A DNA stretch of 42,257 nt from Oceaniovalibus sp. ACAM 378 (GTDB lineage: Bacteria > Pseudomonadota > Alphaproteobacteria > Rhodobacterales > Rhodobacteraceae): NCBI RefSeq assembly GCF_008085915.1, contig NZ_VSJK01000025.1, forward strand, positions 1 to 42,257. The letters are read 5' to 3'. Below, piece by piece: positions 17,234 through 24,384 of this stretch (position 1 is its first letter; the number at the start of each line of letters is the position of its first letter). The notes under the pieces were generated by a model. It ran no database searches and had not been told where the DNA came from. It worked only from the letters and a program-made list of their open reading frames with translations. The position numbers were made by a program, and so were the translations under genes.

Positions 17234-17638
17234 GATGGTGCTTACGACACCCGAAAATGCCACGATGCGATCGCAGCCCGAAATGCCCATGCTGTCATAC
17301 CGCCGCGTAAGAACGCCAAGCTATGGAAGCCAGATACACCCGGGGCCAGAGCACGAGACGAAGCCGTGCGATCATCAAAGTATCTGGGTCGGGCACTGTG
17401 GCGACAGTTGACTGGATATCACCGCCGAAGCCGCGTCGAAACCAAGATGCACTGCATAAAATTACGCGGGCAGCGCCTCTCAGCCCGTGACTTTGATCGG
17501 CAGGTTGCGGAGATACAAATCCGCGCCGCGATCTTAAACGGCTTCACAGCGCTTGGCATACCACGCACCGTGGCCGTAGACTAAATCCGTCTGGGGGAAG
17601 GGAAAGCCCAGCCTCAAACTGATTTGTGCGACAAAGCC

Positions 17639-18307
17639 TCATCACGGTGCAGATGTCGAACCGCCGTGCGCCGGGGCCTCTGAATCTGCTGGTCCCCTCT
17701 CGGGCATTGCTGCGCAATCCCCTGCCGGGCGAGGGACAGCACGGGGATCAAGTTCCTCGGCGATGGGGAATGGCTTGCGCGCAAGCTTGGCACACACCGC
17801 CGCCGCCAGTATCGCAAGGTGCATCTGGCGATGGATACGGCCACTGGCGACATTCGGGCGGTGGAGTTCACCTCAAGCGATCAGGGTGACAGCCCCGTTC
17901 TGCCTCATCTTCTGGACCAGATCCCACCCGATGAACAGATCGGCACCGTAACCGGTGATGGCGCCTTCGACACCCGCCGTTGCCGCACCGCGATCCATGA
18001 TCGCGGTGGCACCACGATCATTCCCATCCGCAAGAACGGCCGCCGTTGGAAAGAGAATTGTCCCGCTGCCCGAGCCCGCAACGACATCCTCAGGGCGACA
18101 CTCCGATTGGGTAGGGCCATCTGGAAACGCTGGTCCGGCTATCACGTCAGAAGTCGGATAGAGGCCAGGATGCGATGTCTCAAAGCGTTCGGAGAACGGA
18201 TCGCTTCACGAGACCCCGACCGCCAAACCGCAGAAATCCAGATCCGTGTAGTCCTCATGAATCGCTTCAATGCACTAGGCACCGCCGAGATCGAACGCGT
18301 TGCCTGA
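17639..18307 (+). pseudogene. IS5-family transposase fragment, interrupted at DSTG
   Basis: The remaining 5' part reads RRAPGPLNLLV up to 17694, then a 40-bp element intervenes, and the frame resumes at 17735 with DSTGIKFLGDGEWLARKHG. It continues through VTGDGAFDTRRC and SRIEARMRCLKAFGER to the stop at 18307. The second aspartate site (GDGAFD) is uninterrupted here. Roughly the first 95 residues are absent because the neighbouring IS replaces them. Two defects, truncation and insertion, make it a pseudogene. Confidence 0.8.
17695..17734 (+). repeat. 40-bp variant of the hairpin insertion element, copy 3 (before DSTG)
   Basis: Begins CCCTCTC like copies 0, 1 and 4, then folds as GGG-C-ATTGC/GCAAT-CCC around TGC. 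It then has CTGCCGGGC followed by GAGG, and directly abuts GAC of the first catalytic aspartate. The central stem shares no sequence with copies 1 and 2, but the flanking parts and insertion point are the same. The ends CCCTC and GAGGG are complementary. Confidence 0.75.
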
Positions 18308-18397
18308 CCCCAAAGGGGAAAGGGGCAGTCGCGTCGTCAGGCTGACTTCTGCAACAACGCCCACGCGCTGTCATGCTGAGTTCGCACCGCCTTCAAC

Positions 18398-19132
18398 CTA
18401 CTGAAAGATCAAGGCGGTCTCTTCTTCAGTCAGCAGTTTCCACTGACCGGGGAGCATGTCATCAGGCAGTGAAAGATCGCCCAGACGTTCGCGGTGCAGT
18501 TCCTCGACGTGGTTGCCGGTGGCAGCAAACATGCGGCGCACCTGATGGTATCGGCCCTCGGTAACACTGAGCAATGCTTCGGTTTCTGAGACCACGTCCA
18601 GTTCGGCAGGAGCCAGTGGCTTGTTATCTCTCTCCAGCATCAAATGGCCCGAGGCGAACAGATCCCCTTCGGTGCCATCGAGCGGGCGGGCCAGCTTGGC
18701 GCGATAGGTCTTTTTGACGTGGCGCTTGGGGCTGATGACACGGTGCAGCAGGTCACCATCATCGGTCAGCAACAAAAGGCCGGACGTCTGTTTGTCCAGA
18801 CGGCCGATGGTCGAGATCGCCGGTTTGCGCTGTTTCCAGCGCTCGGGCAGGATGTCATAGACCAATGCGCCGTCTTCCTTGTGCGAACAGGTCATGCCCA
18901 AGGGCTTGTTCAAAAGGATGACCATGCCGGCGACGGGGTCGAGCGCCTTGCCGTCGATCTCCATGTGGGTCGGCAAATCCGGAGTGACGGGGATGCGTTG
19001 GGTGGCGTCCCGAAGCTCGGCAGAGTCCAGAATGATACCACCAGCCCTGGCCATTCGCGCGATTTCGTTGCGCGAGCCGTAGCCCATGGAGGACAGGAGC
19101 TTGTCGACGCGAGACGTTGGAATCTTGGCCAT
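18398..19132 (-). CDS. rsuA: RsuA-family 16S rRNA pseudouridine synthase
   Basis: A 244-residue enzyme of the RsuA/RluB/E/F family, which isomerises a uridine in rRNA to pseudouridine (U516 of 16S rRNA for RsuA). An N-terminal S4-like RNA-binding part (SRVDKLLSSMGYGSRNEIARM) is followed by the catalytic domain with GRLDKQTSGLLLLTDDGDL; the aspartate in RLD is the nucleophile of the family. The C-terminal motif EGRYHQVRRMFAATGNHV is also typical. AGGAA lies 9 bases before the ATG at 19132, so I reject a longer start 19 codons upstream. The choice of RsuA over its paralogues rests on length and the EGRYHQVRRM motif and is probable, not certain. Confidence 0.88.
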   Translation of the reverse strand: MAKIPTSRVDKLLSSMGYGSRNEIARMARAGGIILDSAELRDATQRIPVTPDLPTHMEIDGKALDPVAGMVILLNKPLGMTCSHKEDGALVYDILPERWKQRKPAISTIGRLDKQTSGLLLLTDDGDLLHRVISPKRHVKKTYRAKLARPLDGTEGDLFASGHLMLERDNKPLAPAELDVVSETEALLSVTEGRYHQVRRMFAATGNHVEELHRERLGDLSLPDDMLPGQWKLLTEEETALIFQ

Positions 19133-19299
19133 TACTTTTGGTTCCTCACGTAGGGGTCTGAAACCGGAGAGTGCAGAATGACCCCCCAAGGTTTTCGGTC
19201 ATCTCTTTGGCCACCTATATAGATCTGTGAGGAGGATGTAGGCCCATCCGAGCGATGATCTGTGGGCCAGAAGGATTGGCTTCAACGAACAGCCAGCAG

Positions 19300-20232
19300 T
19301 CAGTGAAACAAAACTGGTTCCTTACGTCGCCTGTCGACCGCAAGCGTAAACACGTCTGGCCGGGCATAATGCCCGCTCACATCGAACTTTCGGCGTGAAG
19401 ATCGGGAGGCGGATACATCAATCTCAGCCCAGAGCAGCCCCTTTTCACGGTGCATTGGTCCAGCAGCGGCCCCGCCAAACGGTTTGTAGACGACGGCGTC
19501 GCCCGGGTTTACCCATTCATCTTGGTCCGGGAACAGGATTTCACGATACGGGATGCTCGTTGGAATGTCGGACGCTTCGAGCGCGGTTGCACATCCGATG
19601 ACCCAACATCCACCCTCCCGCGCGATGTGCTGCATCGTGGCGAGCCAAGAGTCGCCGCTGTCCCACGTTGGTGCGACATAGATATCGATATTCTGAGCAT
19701 ACAGTGCAAAGCGTGCCAACGGCATATAGTTTTCCCAGCAGATCAGAGCCCCGATGCGGCCGACCGCAGTATCAACCACGTTTAGGCCCGATCCGTCGCC
19801 AAAGCCCCAAATCATGCGTTCCGGATTGGTCGGCATCAGCTTGCGGTGGTTGTTGACGATCCGCCCGTCGGCGTCGATGATCGCGCAGGAGTTGTAGAGA
19901 GTGGAGCCTGAAACTTCGCCGTCAATTTCCTGATAGCCCACCACAACAACTATTTCGTTCTCCGCTGCTGCCTCTTGCAGCGGGGCCATGCCCTTGCGGG
20001 TAAGATCGATCGAATTGGCTTGGGTCAGAGCGAATAATTCGTCCATCTTGCCCATGTCAGCGCCTGGGGAAAGACGCCAACAAAACGTTGGATAGCCGGG
20101 AAGCCAGGCTTCGGGGAAGACGATCAGTTTGGCGCCGTCACTGGCGGCTTGCGTGACGAGATTGACGGCGCGCTCCATACTGGCGGCAAGGTCCAGATAG
20201 ACGGGCGGTTCTTGAACAACTGCGATTTTCAT
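19300..20232 (-). CDS. Nitrilase (aliphatic or aromatic nitrilase type)
   Basis: A 310-residue enzyme of the carbon-nitrogen hydrolase superfamily. The catalytic triad is visible as Glu41 (VFPEAWLPGYP), Lys131 (NHRKLMPTNPER) and Cys165 (GALICWENYMP). The CWENYMPLAR sequence is characteristic of true nitrilases, which hydrolyse a nitrile to a carboxylic acid and ammonia, rather than of amidases. Length fits the family. The gene lies 66 bp downstream of an acyl-CoA dehydrogenase-like gene on the same strand, and both are divergent from an HxlR regulator. This suggests a small regulated catabolic operon for a nitrile-containing compound. The substrate cannot be named. Confidence 0.88.
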   Translation of the reverse strand: MKIAVVQEPPVYLDLAASMERAVNLVTQAASDGAKLIVFPEAWLPGYPTFCWRLSPGADMGKMDELFALTQANSIDLTRKGMAPLQEAAAENEIVVVVGYQEIDGEVSGSTLYNSCAIIDADGRIVNNHRKLMPTNPERMIWGFGDGSGLNVVDTAVGRIGALICWENYMPLARFALYAQNIDIYVAPTWDSGDSWLATMQHIAREGGCWVIGCATALEASDIPTSIPYREILFPDQDEWVNPGDAVVYKPFGGAAAGPMHREKGLLWAEIDVSASRSSRRKFDVSGHYARPDVFTLAVDRRRKEPVLFH

Positions 20233-20298
20233 CCTGAATTCCTTTCTGTTCGCTTCCGAAAGGTTTTGCCCGCCGAAAGCCCTGGCATTTACGAATTT

Positions 20299-21450
20299 TC
20301 AGAATATCCGATCAACAGGATGGCCAAGCGCCATCGCCCCGGCATATTCGGCCTGCGCCTCCTTTTGCAGTGGGTGATAGCGCGCGGCTTGAATGTCGCG
20401 GAACCTGCGCTCAAGTTCAGTTTTGCGGTAGAAGCTGGCCCCACCTGCCAGTTCCATGGCCAGTTCAACGACCTGGATCGTGTTCTCTTCGACCAGGCGG
20501 CGACCGATCATCACATCATTTACGGTTTCGGCAGAGGGTGCGTTTCGTTCAACGACCTCAATCATAAAGTTCTGGGCCAGCCGTGCCGCTGTTAGCGCCG
20601 TGTCCATCCGCCCAGCAATCGATTGTGTACGGTGAGAGGTCGGTTTCATACCGGCAATACCCACCGCAATCTCGCGCGCACTTTCTGCAATGCCAAGATA
20701 GGCAGAATAGATCAGCGGAAACGCGATTGTGGCAATCATCTGAAACGCCGGATGCCATTGGCCCGCCTTACGGCGGAGGGGGATTTTGTCATCCGCGATG
20801 AACAACCCGTCGATCAGAATATCGTGCGAACCGGTGCTTCGCATCCCCATGGTGCGCCAGGTGTCCAGAACGGTTACCTCTGGCGCGCCAAGCGGTACGC
20901 CGAAATGCAGCACTGTGCGTTCGCCGTCCTCTTCGCTGATCGCGCCGGTCATCAAAAGGTCACCGGCGGGTGCCCCTGACGTGAACACCTTGCGTGCCGT
21001 AATCCGATAGCCGCCTTTGACCTTTTCAGCCTTGCCAGAGCCGCCGATCCAGTCGGAACCACCGGAACTCAGCAGCACAAGGTCTTCATCTGCGACACGT
21101 CGCAAAAGCGGTTCGACCATCGGGCGCGCGGCGTTCTGATGGTGCCAGCGCCATGCAGGGATCGCAACTTGATGGGTATGCATCGACAGCGCAAGCCCGG
21201 TCGAACCACAGGCCCCCGCGATGATGCGCAGCATCTCGCAAAGTTCGCGGACACTGGCACCGCCACCGCCAAGTTCCGTCGGGACGCCGGCGGCGATCAA
21301 TCCGGCACTTTTCAAATCCGCATAGTGTTCTTCGACAAATCTGTCATTTTCATCATTCGCCACAGCCCTCGTCGCAAATATTTTCGCGAGCCTTTTGGCG
21401 GACTTTTTGACATCTAAAACGGCAACTTCTGGGTCAAGTGCCTGGTCCAT
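20299..21450 (-). CDS. Acyl-CoA dehydrogenase-like flavoprotein
   Basis: A 383-residue FAD-dependent protein of the acyl-CoA dehydrogenase superfamily. The N-terminal helical domain (DLKSAGLIAAGVPTELGGGG), the middle beta domain (ARKVFTSGAPAGDLLMTGAI, TWRTMGMRSTGSHDILIDG) and the C-terminal helical domain (GRRLVEENTIQVVELAMELA, then GGASFYRKTELERRFRDIQA) are in the usual order. It resembles the branch that includes flavin-dependent monooxygenase-type and atypical dehydrogenases, so oxidation of an acyl-CoA is not certain. It is the first gene of the operon with the nitrilase. Together they may convert a nitrile through an acid or CoA ester; this is inference. Confidence 0.85.
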   Translation of the reverse strand: MDQALDPEVAVLDVKKSAKRLAKIFATRAVANDENDRFVEEHYADLKSAGLIAAGVPTELGGGGASVRELCEMLRIIAGACGSTGLALSMHTHQVAIPAWRWHHQNAARPMVEPLLRRVADEDLVLLSSGGSDWIGGSGKAEKVKGGYRITARKVFTSGAPAGDLLMTGAISEEDGERTVLHFGVPLGAPEVTVLDTWRTMGMRSTGSHDILIDGLFIADDKIPLRRKAGQWHPAFQMIATIAFPLIYSAYLGIAESAREIAVGIAGMKPTSHRTQSIAGRMDTALTAARLAQNFMIEVVERNAPSAETVNDVMIGRRLVEENTIQVVELAMELAGGASFYRKTELERRFRDIQAARYHPLQKEAQAEYAGAMALGHPVDRIF

Positions 21451-21512
21451 GTACCTATCTCCTTGTTTCAGAATATGCTGCCAGAGTCGCGAAATCTTCT
21501 GATTTGTGATAG

Positions 21513-21530
21513 TCCAGAAACTGTACTGGA
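21513..21530. promoter_or_regulatory. Inverted repeat between the dehydrogenase and HxlR genes
   Basis: TCCAG and CTGGA are inverted with 8 bases between them, in the 142-bp space separating the divergent genes. It is a candidate operator for the neighbouring HxlR regulator, which would control its own gene and the dehydrogenase-nitrilase operon. Five-base arms can occur by chance. Confidence 0.3.
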
Positions 21531-21592
21531 TCGGCGCGAGACCCCATCCTGAACAAGAAGCGAAAATTTTTCAGAGGCGTAGGAGCCACATT

Positions 21593-22282
21593 ATGCGCGG
21601 CGGTTATGGACAGTTTTGCCCAATTGCGATGGCCGCGGAAATCTTGTGCGCACGCTGGACGCCACTGTTGATTCGGGAATTTCTTTGTGGGAGCACCCGG
21701 TTCAATGATTTGAGACGTGGTCTTCCGCGTATGTCCCCGACGCTGCTGTCAAAGCGGTTGAAAGAACTGGAAGCGGCCGATGTGATTCAATCCGTAAAGG
21801 GCGCAAATGGTGCGGTAGAGTACCGGCTGACAACCGCGGGCGAAGAGCTGCGCCCGCTTGTCATGGGGATCGGCGTTTGGGGGCAAAGATGGGTCGAGAG
21901 CGGGCTTTCTTCGGACAATCTCGACCCGGAGCTGCTGATATGGGACATGCATCGGGGCTTGAACATCGATCCTTTGCCGAAAAAGCGGCTGTGCTTTCAG
22001 TTCGTATTCGACAACCTTCCTACCGCAAAACGGAACTATTGGCTGCTGGTGGATCCAGAAACAGGGGTGGAGGCCTGCTATGCAGATCCGGGCCATGACG
22101 TGGATCTGTACGCGGAATGCAGTTTGCGAACGATGACAGATATTTGGATGGGTGTGGACACTGTGGCAAAGGCGGAAGATGCCAGTCGCTTGGTGTTGAC
22201 CGGCTCCCGTGTGATTGCATCCATGATGCAGGAGTGGCTCGGACTTAGCCCATTTGCGCAGGAACTACGCATGGCTGGTTAG
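21593..22282 (+). CDS. HxlR-family regulator with C-terminal extra domain
   Basis: A 229-residue transcription regulator. Residues about 5-100 form an HxlR winged helix (CPIAMAAEILCARWTPLLIR, FNDLRRGLPRMSPTLLSKRL, YRLTTAGEELRPLVMGIGVW). The C-terminal 110 residues (CFQFVFDNLPTAKRNYWLLV and DLYAECSLRTMTDIWMGVDT) look like an SCP2/sterol-carrier-type domain found in longer HxlR proteins; it may bind a ligand. The start at 21593 is supported by GGAG about 8 bases upstream; an earlier ATG gives an unlikely basic leader. It is divergent from the dehydrogenase-nitrilase operon and probably regulates it. Confidence 0.85.
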   Translation: MRGGYGQFCPIAMAAEILCARWTPLLIREFLCGSTRFNDLRRGLPRMSPTLLSKRLKELEAADVIQSVKGANGAVEYRLTTAGEELRPLVMGIGVWGQRWVESGLSSDNLDPELLIWDMHRGLNIDPLPKKRLCFQFVFDNLPTAKRNYWLLVDPETGVEACYADPGHDVDLYAECSLRTMTDIWMGVDTVAKAEDASRLVLTGSRVIASMMQEWLGLSPFAQELRMAG

Positions 22283-22763
22283 AGGACTTATCGCCGAACA
22301 AGGTTGAAATCGCCGCGGCGTTTCTCGCCGCCAGATGAAAGGTTTCCACCTTCCCTCGACGACTCGTCAAACGTTGATGTGGCGTTAACCTGTTTTGGAC
22401 CAACAAAAGCCCGACGATTTAGGCCCGACTTTAAGCGTTTGGTATCGCGTTCTTACTTGACGGCGGGAGCCTGAGACCACCGAGGTTTTAGCTCCCCATT
22501 GGACATACTCTGCGTCGGCGATCGCTAAATGCATAGATGGTTTGATCTATGCCATGGGTCCGGACGCACTAAATGTCAGGATACCGGGCGACGATACCTG
22601 CTTTCCAAGAAGGCGCGTTAAGGCAGCGAAACGCCGACACTTGGAAAGCAGCCTGATCGTCCGCCCCCGCCTCAGGCGCTGTTCTCACGATGAAAACCAT
22701 TTCGATGCGGCCAAGCGTGCTTGGTTGCCCGCTCGATTGTCGCATGTCGCGGCATGCGGTGCC
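22283..22763. other. Intergenic region with two hairpins
   Basis: No recognisable gene lies in these 481 bp. A GCGGCG/CGCCGC stem with a 5-base loop at 22315-22331 may end the HxlR transcript, although it has no T-run. A perfect 8-bp inverted repeat, GCATAGAT and ATCTATGC with a 6-base spacer (22531-22552), stands alone. An open frame from 22542 begins inside this repeat, but it has no family resemblance and no ribosome site that I trust. Confidence 0.3.
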
Positions 22764-23465
22764 TCAATACATCTGATCTGTAACGCCCGGCTTCATTGAC
22801 GGCAGAACGACAACCGACGACCCGTGGATCGCGCGTTCATAGAGGTCGATCGCGTCCTGGTTCAGCATTCTGATGCATCCCGACGAGACGGCCTTGCCCA
22901 ATTCTTGCGGTGATGCGCTGCCGTGGATGCGATAAAGCGTGTCCTTGCCGTCCTTGAACAGATACAGGGCGCGCGCACCCATCGGATTGTCCGGCCCTGG
23001 ATCCATCCCGCCGTTTGCGACCGAATAGGGTTCCAGTTCCGGCTGGCGCTTGATCATGTTGGCGGGAACCTTCCAACGCGGCCATTCGCGGCGAAACTGA
23101 AGCCGGGCCTCACCATCCCACGCAAATCCCGCTGCGCCGACACTGACGCCATAGCGCATGGCCTTGTCCGGATTCTGGACGAAATGGAGCATCGCGGCAT
23201 CCGGGTCGATCACGATGGTGCCTCGGGCGCGGGTGGGGAAAGGATTTGCCACCTCCTGCCGCCACAGACGCGGGTCGATCGAGCCATCGGGAATGGCCGG
23301 GATCGGCCATGGCTCGGTGGTGATGGCGTCATAGAAATCCGGCATCGGCGGATGGATCGGGGCAGGCGCCATGATGGCGCGTGACACCGGTTCGGCCGGT
23401 GGGCGTGCGCAAGCGGCAAGACCGCCCGCTCCGGCAAGGGCGACGAAAGAGCGTCGGGTAAGCAT
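22764..23465 (-). CDS. L,D-transpeptidase lipoprotein (YkuD domain)
   Basis: A 233-residue periplasmic enzyme that forms or exchanges 3-3 cross-links, or attaches proteins, in peptidoglycan. The N-terminus MLTRRSFVALAGAGGLAAC has a twin-arginine pair and a lipobox (LAAC, Cys19), so it is probably an exported lipoprotein. The YkuD active site is clear: His181 (YRIHGSASPQELGKA) and Cys197 with Arg199 (SSGCIRMLNQDAIDLY). The start at 23465 has a perfect AAAGGAGA site, so I reject longer starts. It follows the DsbA-like gene by 35 bp. Thiol enzymes next to a cysteine-dependent transpeptidase make functional sense, because the catalytic cysteine must be kept reduced. Confidence 0.9.
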   Translation of the reverse strand: MLTRRSFVALAGAGGLAACARPPAEPVSRAIMAPAPIHPPMPDFYDAITTEPWPIPAIPDGSIDPRLWRQEVANPFPTRARGTIVIDPDAAMLHFVQNPDKAMRYGVSVGAAGFAWDGEARLQFRREWPRWKVPANMIKRQPELEPYSVANGGMDPGPDNPMGARALYLFKDGKDTLYRIHGSASPQELGKAVSSGCIRMLNQDAIDLYERAIHGSSVVVLPSMKPGVTDQMY

Positions 23466-23500
23466 GGAGTCTCCTTTGGTTGTCATGGTGGAATTGGGAT

Positions 23501-24127
23501 TCATCCCCGGCTTTTCGCGATCGCGTCCCTCAGCTCTGTGCGGTTCATCGACCCCGGATAGATCGATGTTCCGACAATGAATGCGGGTGTTCCACGCAAG
23601 CCGAGCTGTGCCGCCTGCGCGCCATTGCGTGACATCAACCCATCCCATTTGCTGCGATTGGCCCGGTATGCGGCGTCCAGTTCAGGGATATCAAGACCAA
23701 CTTTTTCCAGTGCAGACTTGATGACGGCATCAGAAAGCCGACCCTCGGTCGCCATGAGCGCCTCAACAGCGGTTTCATAGGTGCCGGTATCAACAGCGCC
23801 CAGCGCCAATTGGCTGGCGCGGATCGAGGGCGCGCCGAGGATCGGCCAGTCCTTCATTACAAGGCGGACATTCCCATCCTCAGCAACGGCTTTCGTCAGA
23901 TCCGGATGGTTCGCCTTGCAATAGGGACATTGATAATCGAAGAATTCGACGATGGTGACATCGCCATCGGGATTTCCCAGCACCGGATTGTCCGGATCAA
24001 ACAGGACGTCTTCGACGGTCAGGTCCTGGGCCCGGCCCGCTGTCGGAACAAGCGTCGCGCCGAGGACTATGGCCGTGCTTGTCCCGAGGCCGCTGATCAA
24101 CAGATTTCTTCGTGTAATGATGCTCAT
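23501..24127 (-). CDS. DsbA-family periplasmic thiol oxidoreductase
   Basis: A 208-residue thioredoxin-fold protein. The N-terminus MSIITRRNLLISGLGTSTAI is a Tat-like signal, with cleavage probable after GRA near residue 33. The active site CPYC is at residues 67-70 (EFFDYQCPYCKANHP), and the cis-proline loop GLRGTPAFIVG lies near residue 177. It belongs to the DsbA/DsbG-like group that oxidises, reduces or isomerises disulfides. With DsbD encoded just upstream on the same strand, it may be kept reduced by DsbD and act as a reductase. It lies 35 bp before the transpeptidase gene. Confidence 0.9.
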   Translation of the reverse strand: MSIITRRNLLISGLGTSTAIVLGATLVPTAGRAQDLTVEDVLFDPDNPVLGNPDGDVTIVEFFDYQCPYCKANHPDLTKAVAEDGNVRLVMKDWPILGAPSIRASQLALGAVDTGTYETAVEALMATEGRLSDAVIKSALEKVGLDIPELDAAYRANRSKWDGLMSRNGAQAAQLGLRGTPAFIVGTSIYPGSMNRTELRDAIAKSRG

Positions 24128-24227
24128 TACGGTTCTCCATCGTGTTCGATTTTATTGGCGTTGACGCGATTATCGCGGCGTCCGTGGCGGCCATTCACCC
24201 GTCAGGGTGGGGACTGGCGCGTCTGTC

Positions 24228-24368
24228 CTAACTGCCATTCTCGGTGCGTTTCCGTTTCTTGATGTCCGCGAGCAAGGCCGCGCGCGAGATCTCTGCGGTT
24301 TGAACCGATTGCAGGCTGCCATCGGCTGCGAAAAAGAGCGTGTTTGGCAGGCCGAGAAGTCCGACGGG
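24228..24368 (-). pseudogene. Thioredoxin-fold C-terminal remnant
   Basis: In a frame different from dsbD, the minus strand reads PVGLLGLPNTLFFAADGSLQ followed by SVQTAEISRAALLADIKKR and a stop. This closely resembles the C-terminal part of TlpA/thioredoxin-like proteins, with LGLPNTLFF as the cis-proline strand. There is no matching N-terminal part, because the upstream bases belong to the end of dsbD. It is probably the tail of a deleted TlpA-like gene that once lay between dsbD and the DsbA-like gene. Confidence 0.5.
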
Positions 24369-24384
24369 CCGATAGCGATGGCAT

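Larger units (their letters stand above)
16578..17584 (+). pseudogene. IS5-family DDE transposase, interrupted twice at catalytic Asp codons
   Basis: Three segments in three frames together encode a full transposase. Codons 1-120 (16578-16937) end GPLHLLI. The 74 codons at 16975-17196 run from DSTGIKAEGEGEWNARKHGG to the end SVTA. The last 116 residues plus stop (17234-17584) begin DGAYDTRKCHDA and include the HRRSRVETKMHC glutamate region. The aspartates of DSTG and DGAYD are the first two acidic residues of the predicted DDE triad. A 37-bp element sits directly before each of their codons, both in phase 0. Joining the segments gives a 310-residue protein with no other defect. As DNA, the gene is frameshifted twice. 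Confidence 0.85.
16511..17638 (+). mobile_element. IS5-family element with both ends (1128 bp)
   Basis: Left end GGCTTTGTTGCACAAATC (16511-16528) and right end GATTTGTGCGACAAAGCC (17621-17638) are inverted repeats with one mismatch. The element carries one transposase gene in the plus direction, broken by two 37-bp hairpin elements. Without those 74 bp its length would be 1054 bp, typical for this IS5 subgroup. No clear target duplication was found. At its right end it abuts a second, 5'-truncated IS5-type element, so it probably inserted into or recombined with that copy. Confidence 0.85.
17639..18361 (+). mobile_element. Second IS5-family element, 5'-truncated
   Basis: It begins in mid-gene at the right end of the preceding IS. 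The right end, CTGACTTCTGCAACAACGCC at about 18342-18361, resembles the terminal repeat of another IS5 subgroup. Its transposase belongs to a subgroup clearly different from the neighbouring element (FLGDGEWLARKHG instead of AEGEGEWNARKHG). The N-terminal third is missing, so it is not autonomous. Confidence 0.75.

Noticed and set aside
16938-17734. Hairpin elements as a CRISPR array or integron attC sites
   Set aside because: The copies are irregularly spaced inside genes, not separated by unique spacers. They lack the attC core motif GTTRRRY.
22542-22799. An 85-codon open frame before the L,D-transpeptidase gene
   Set aside because: Basic composition, no ribosome site that I trust, no family resemblance, and it runs antisense into the 3' end of the transpeptidase gene.
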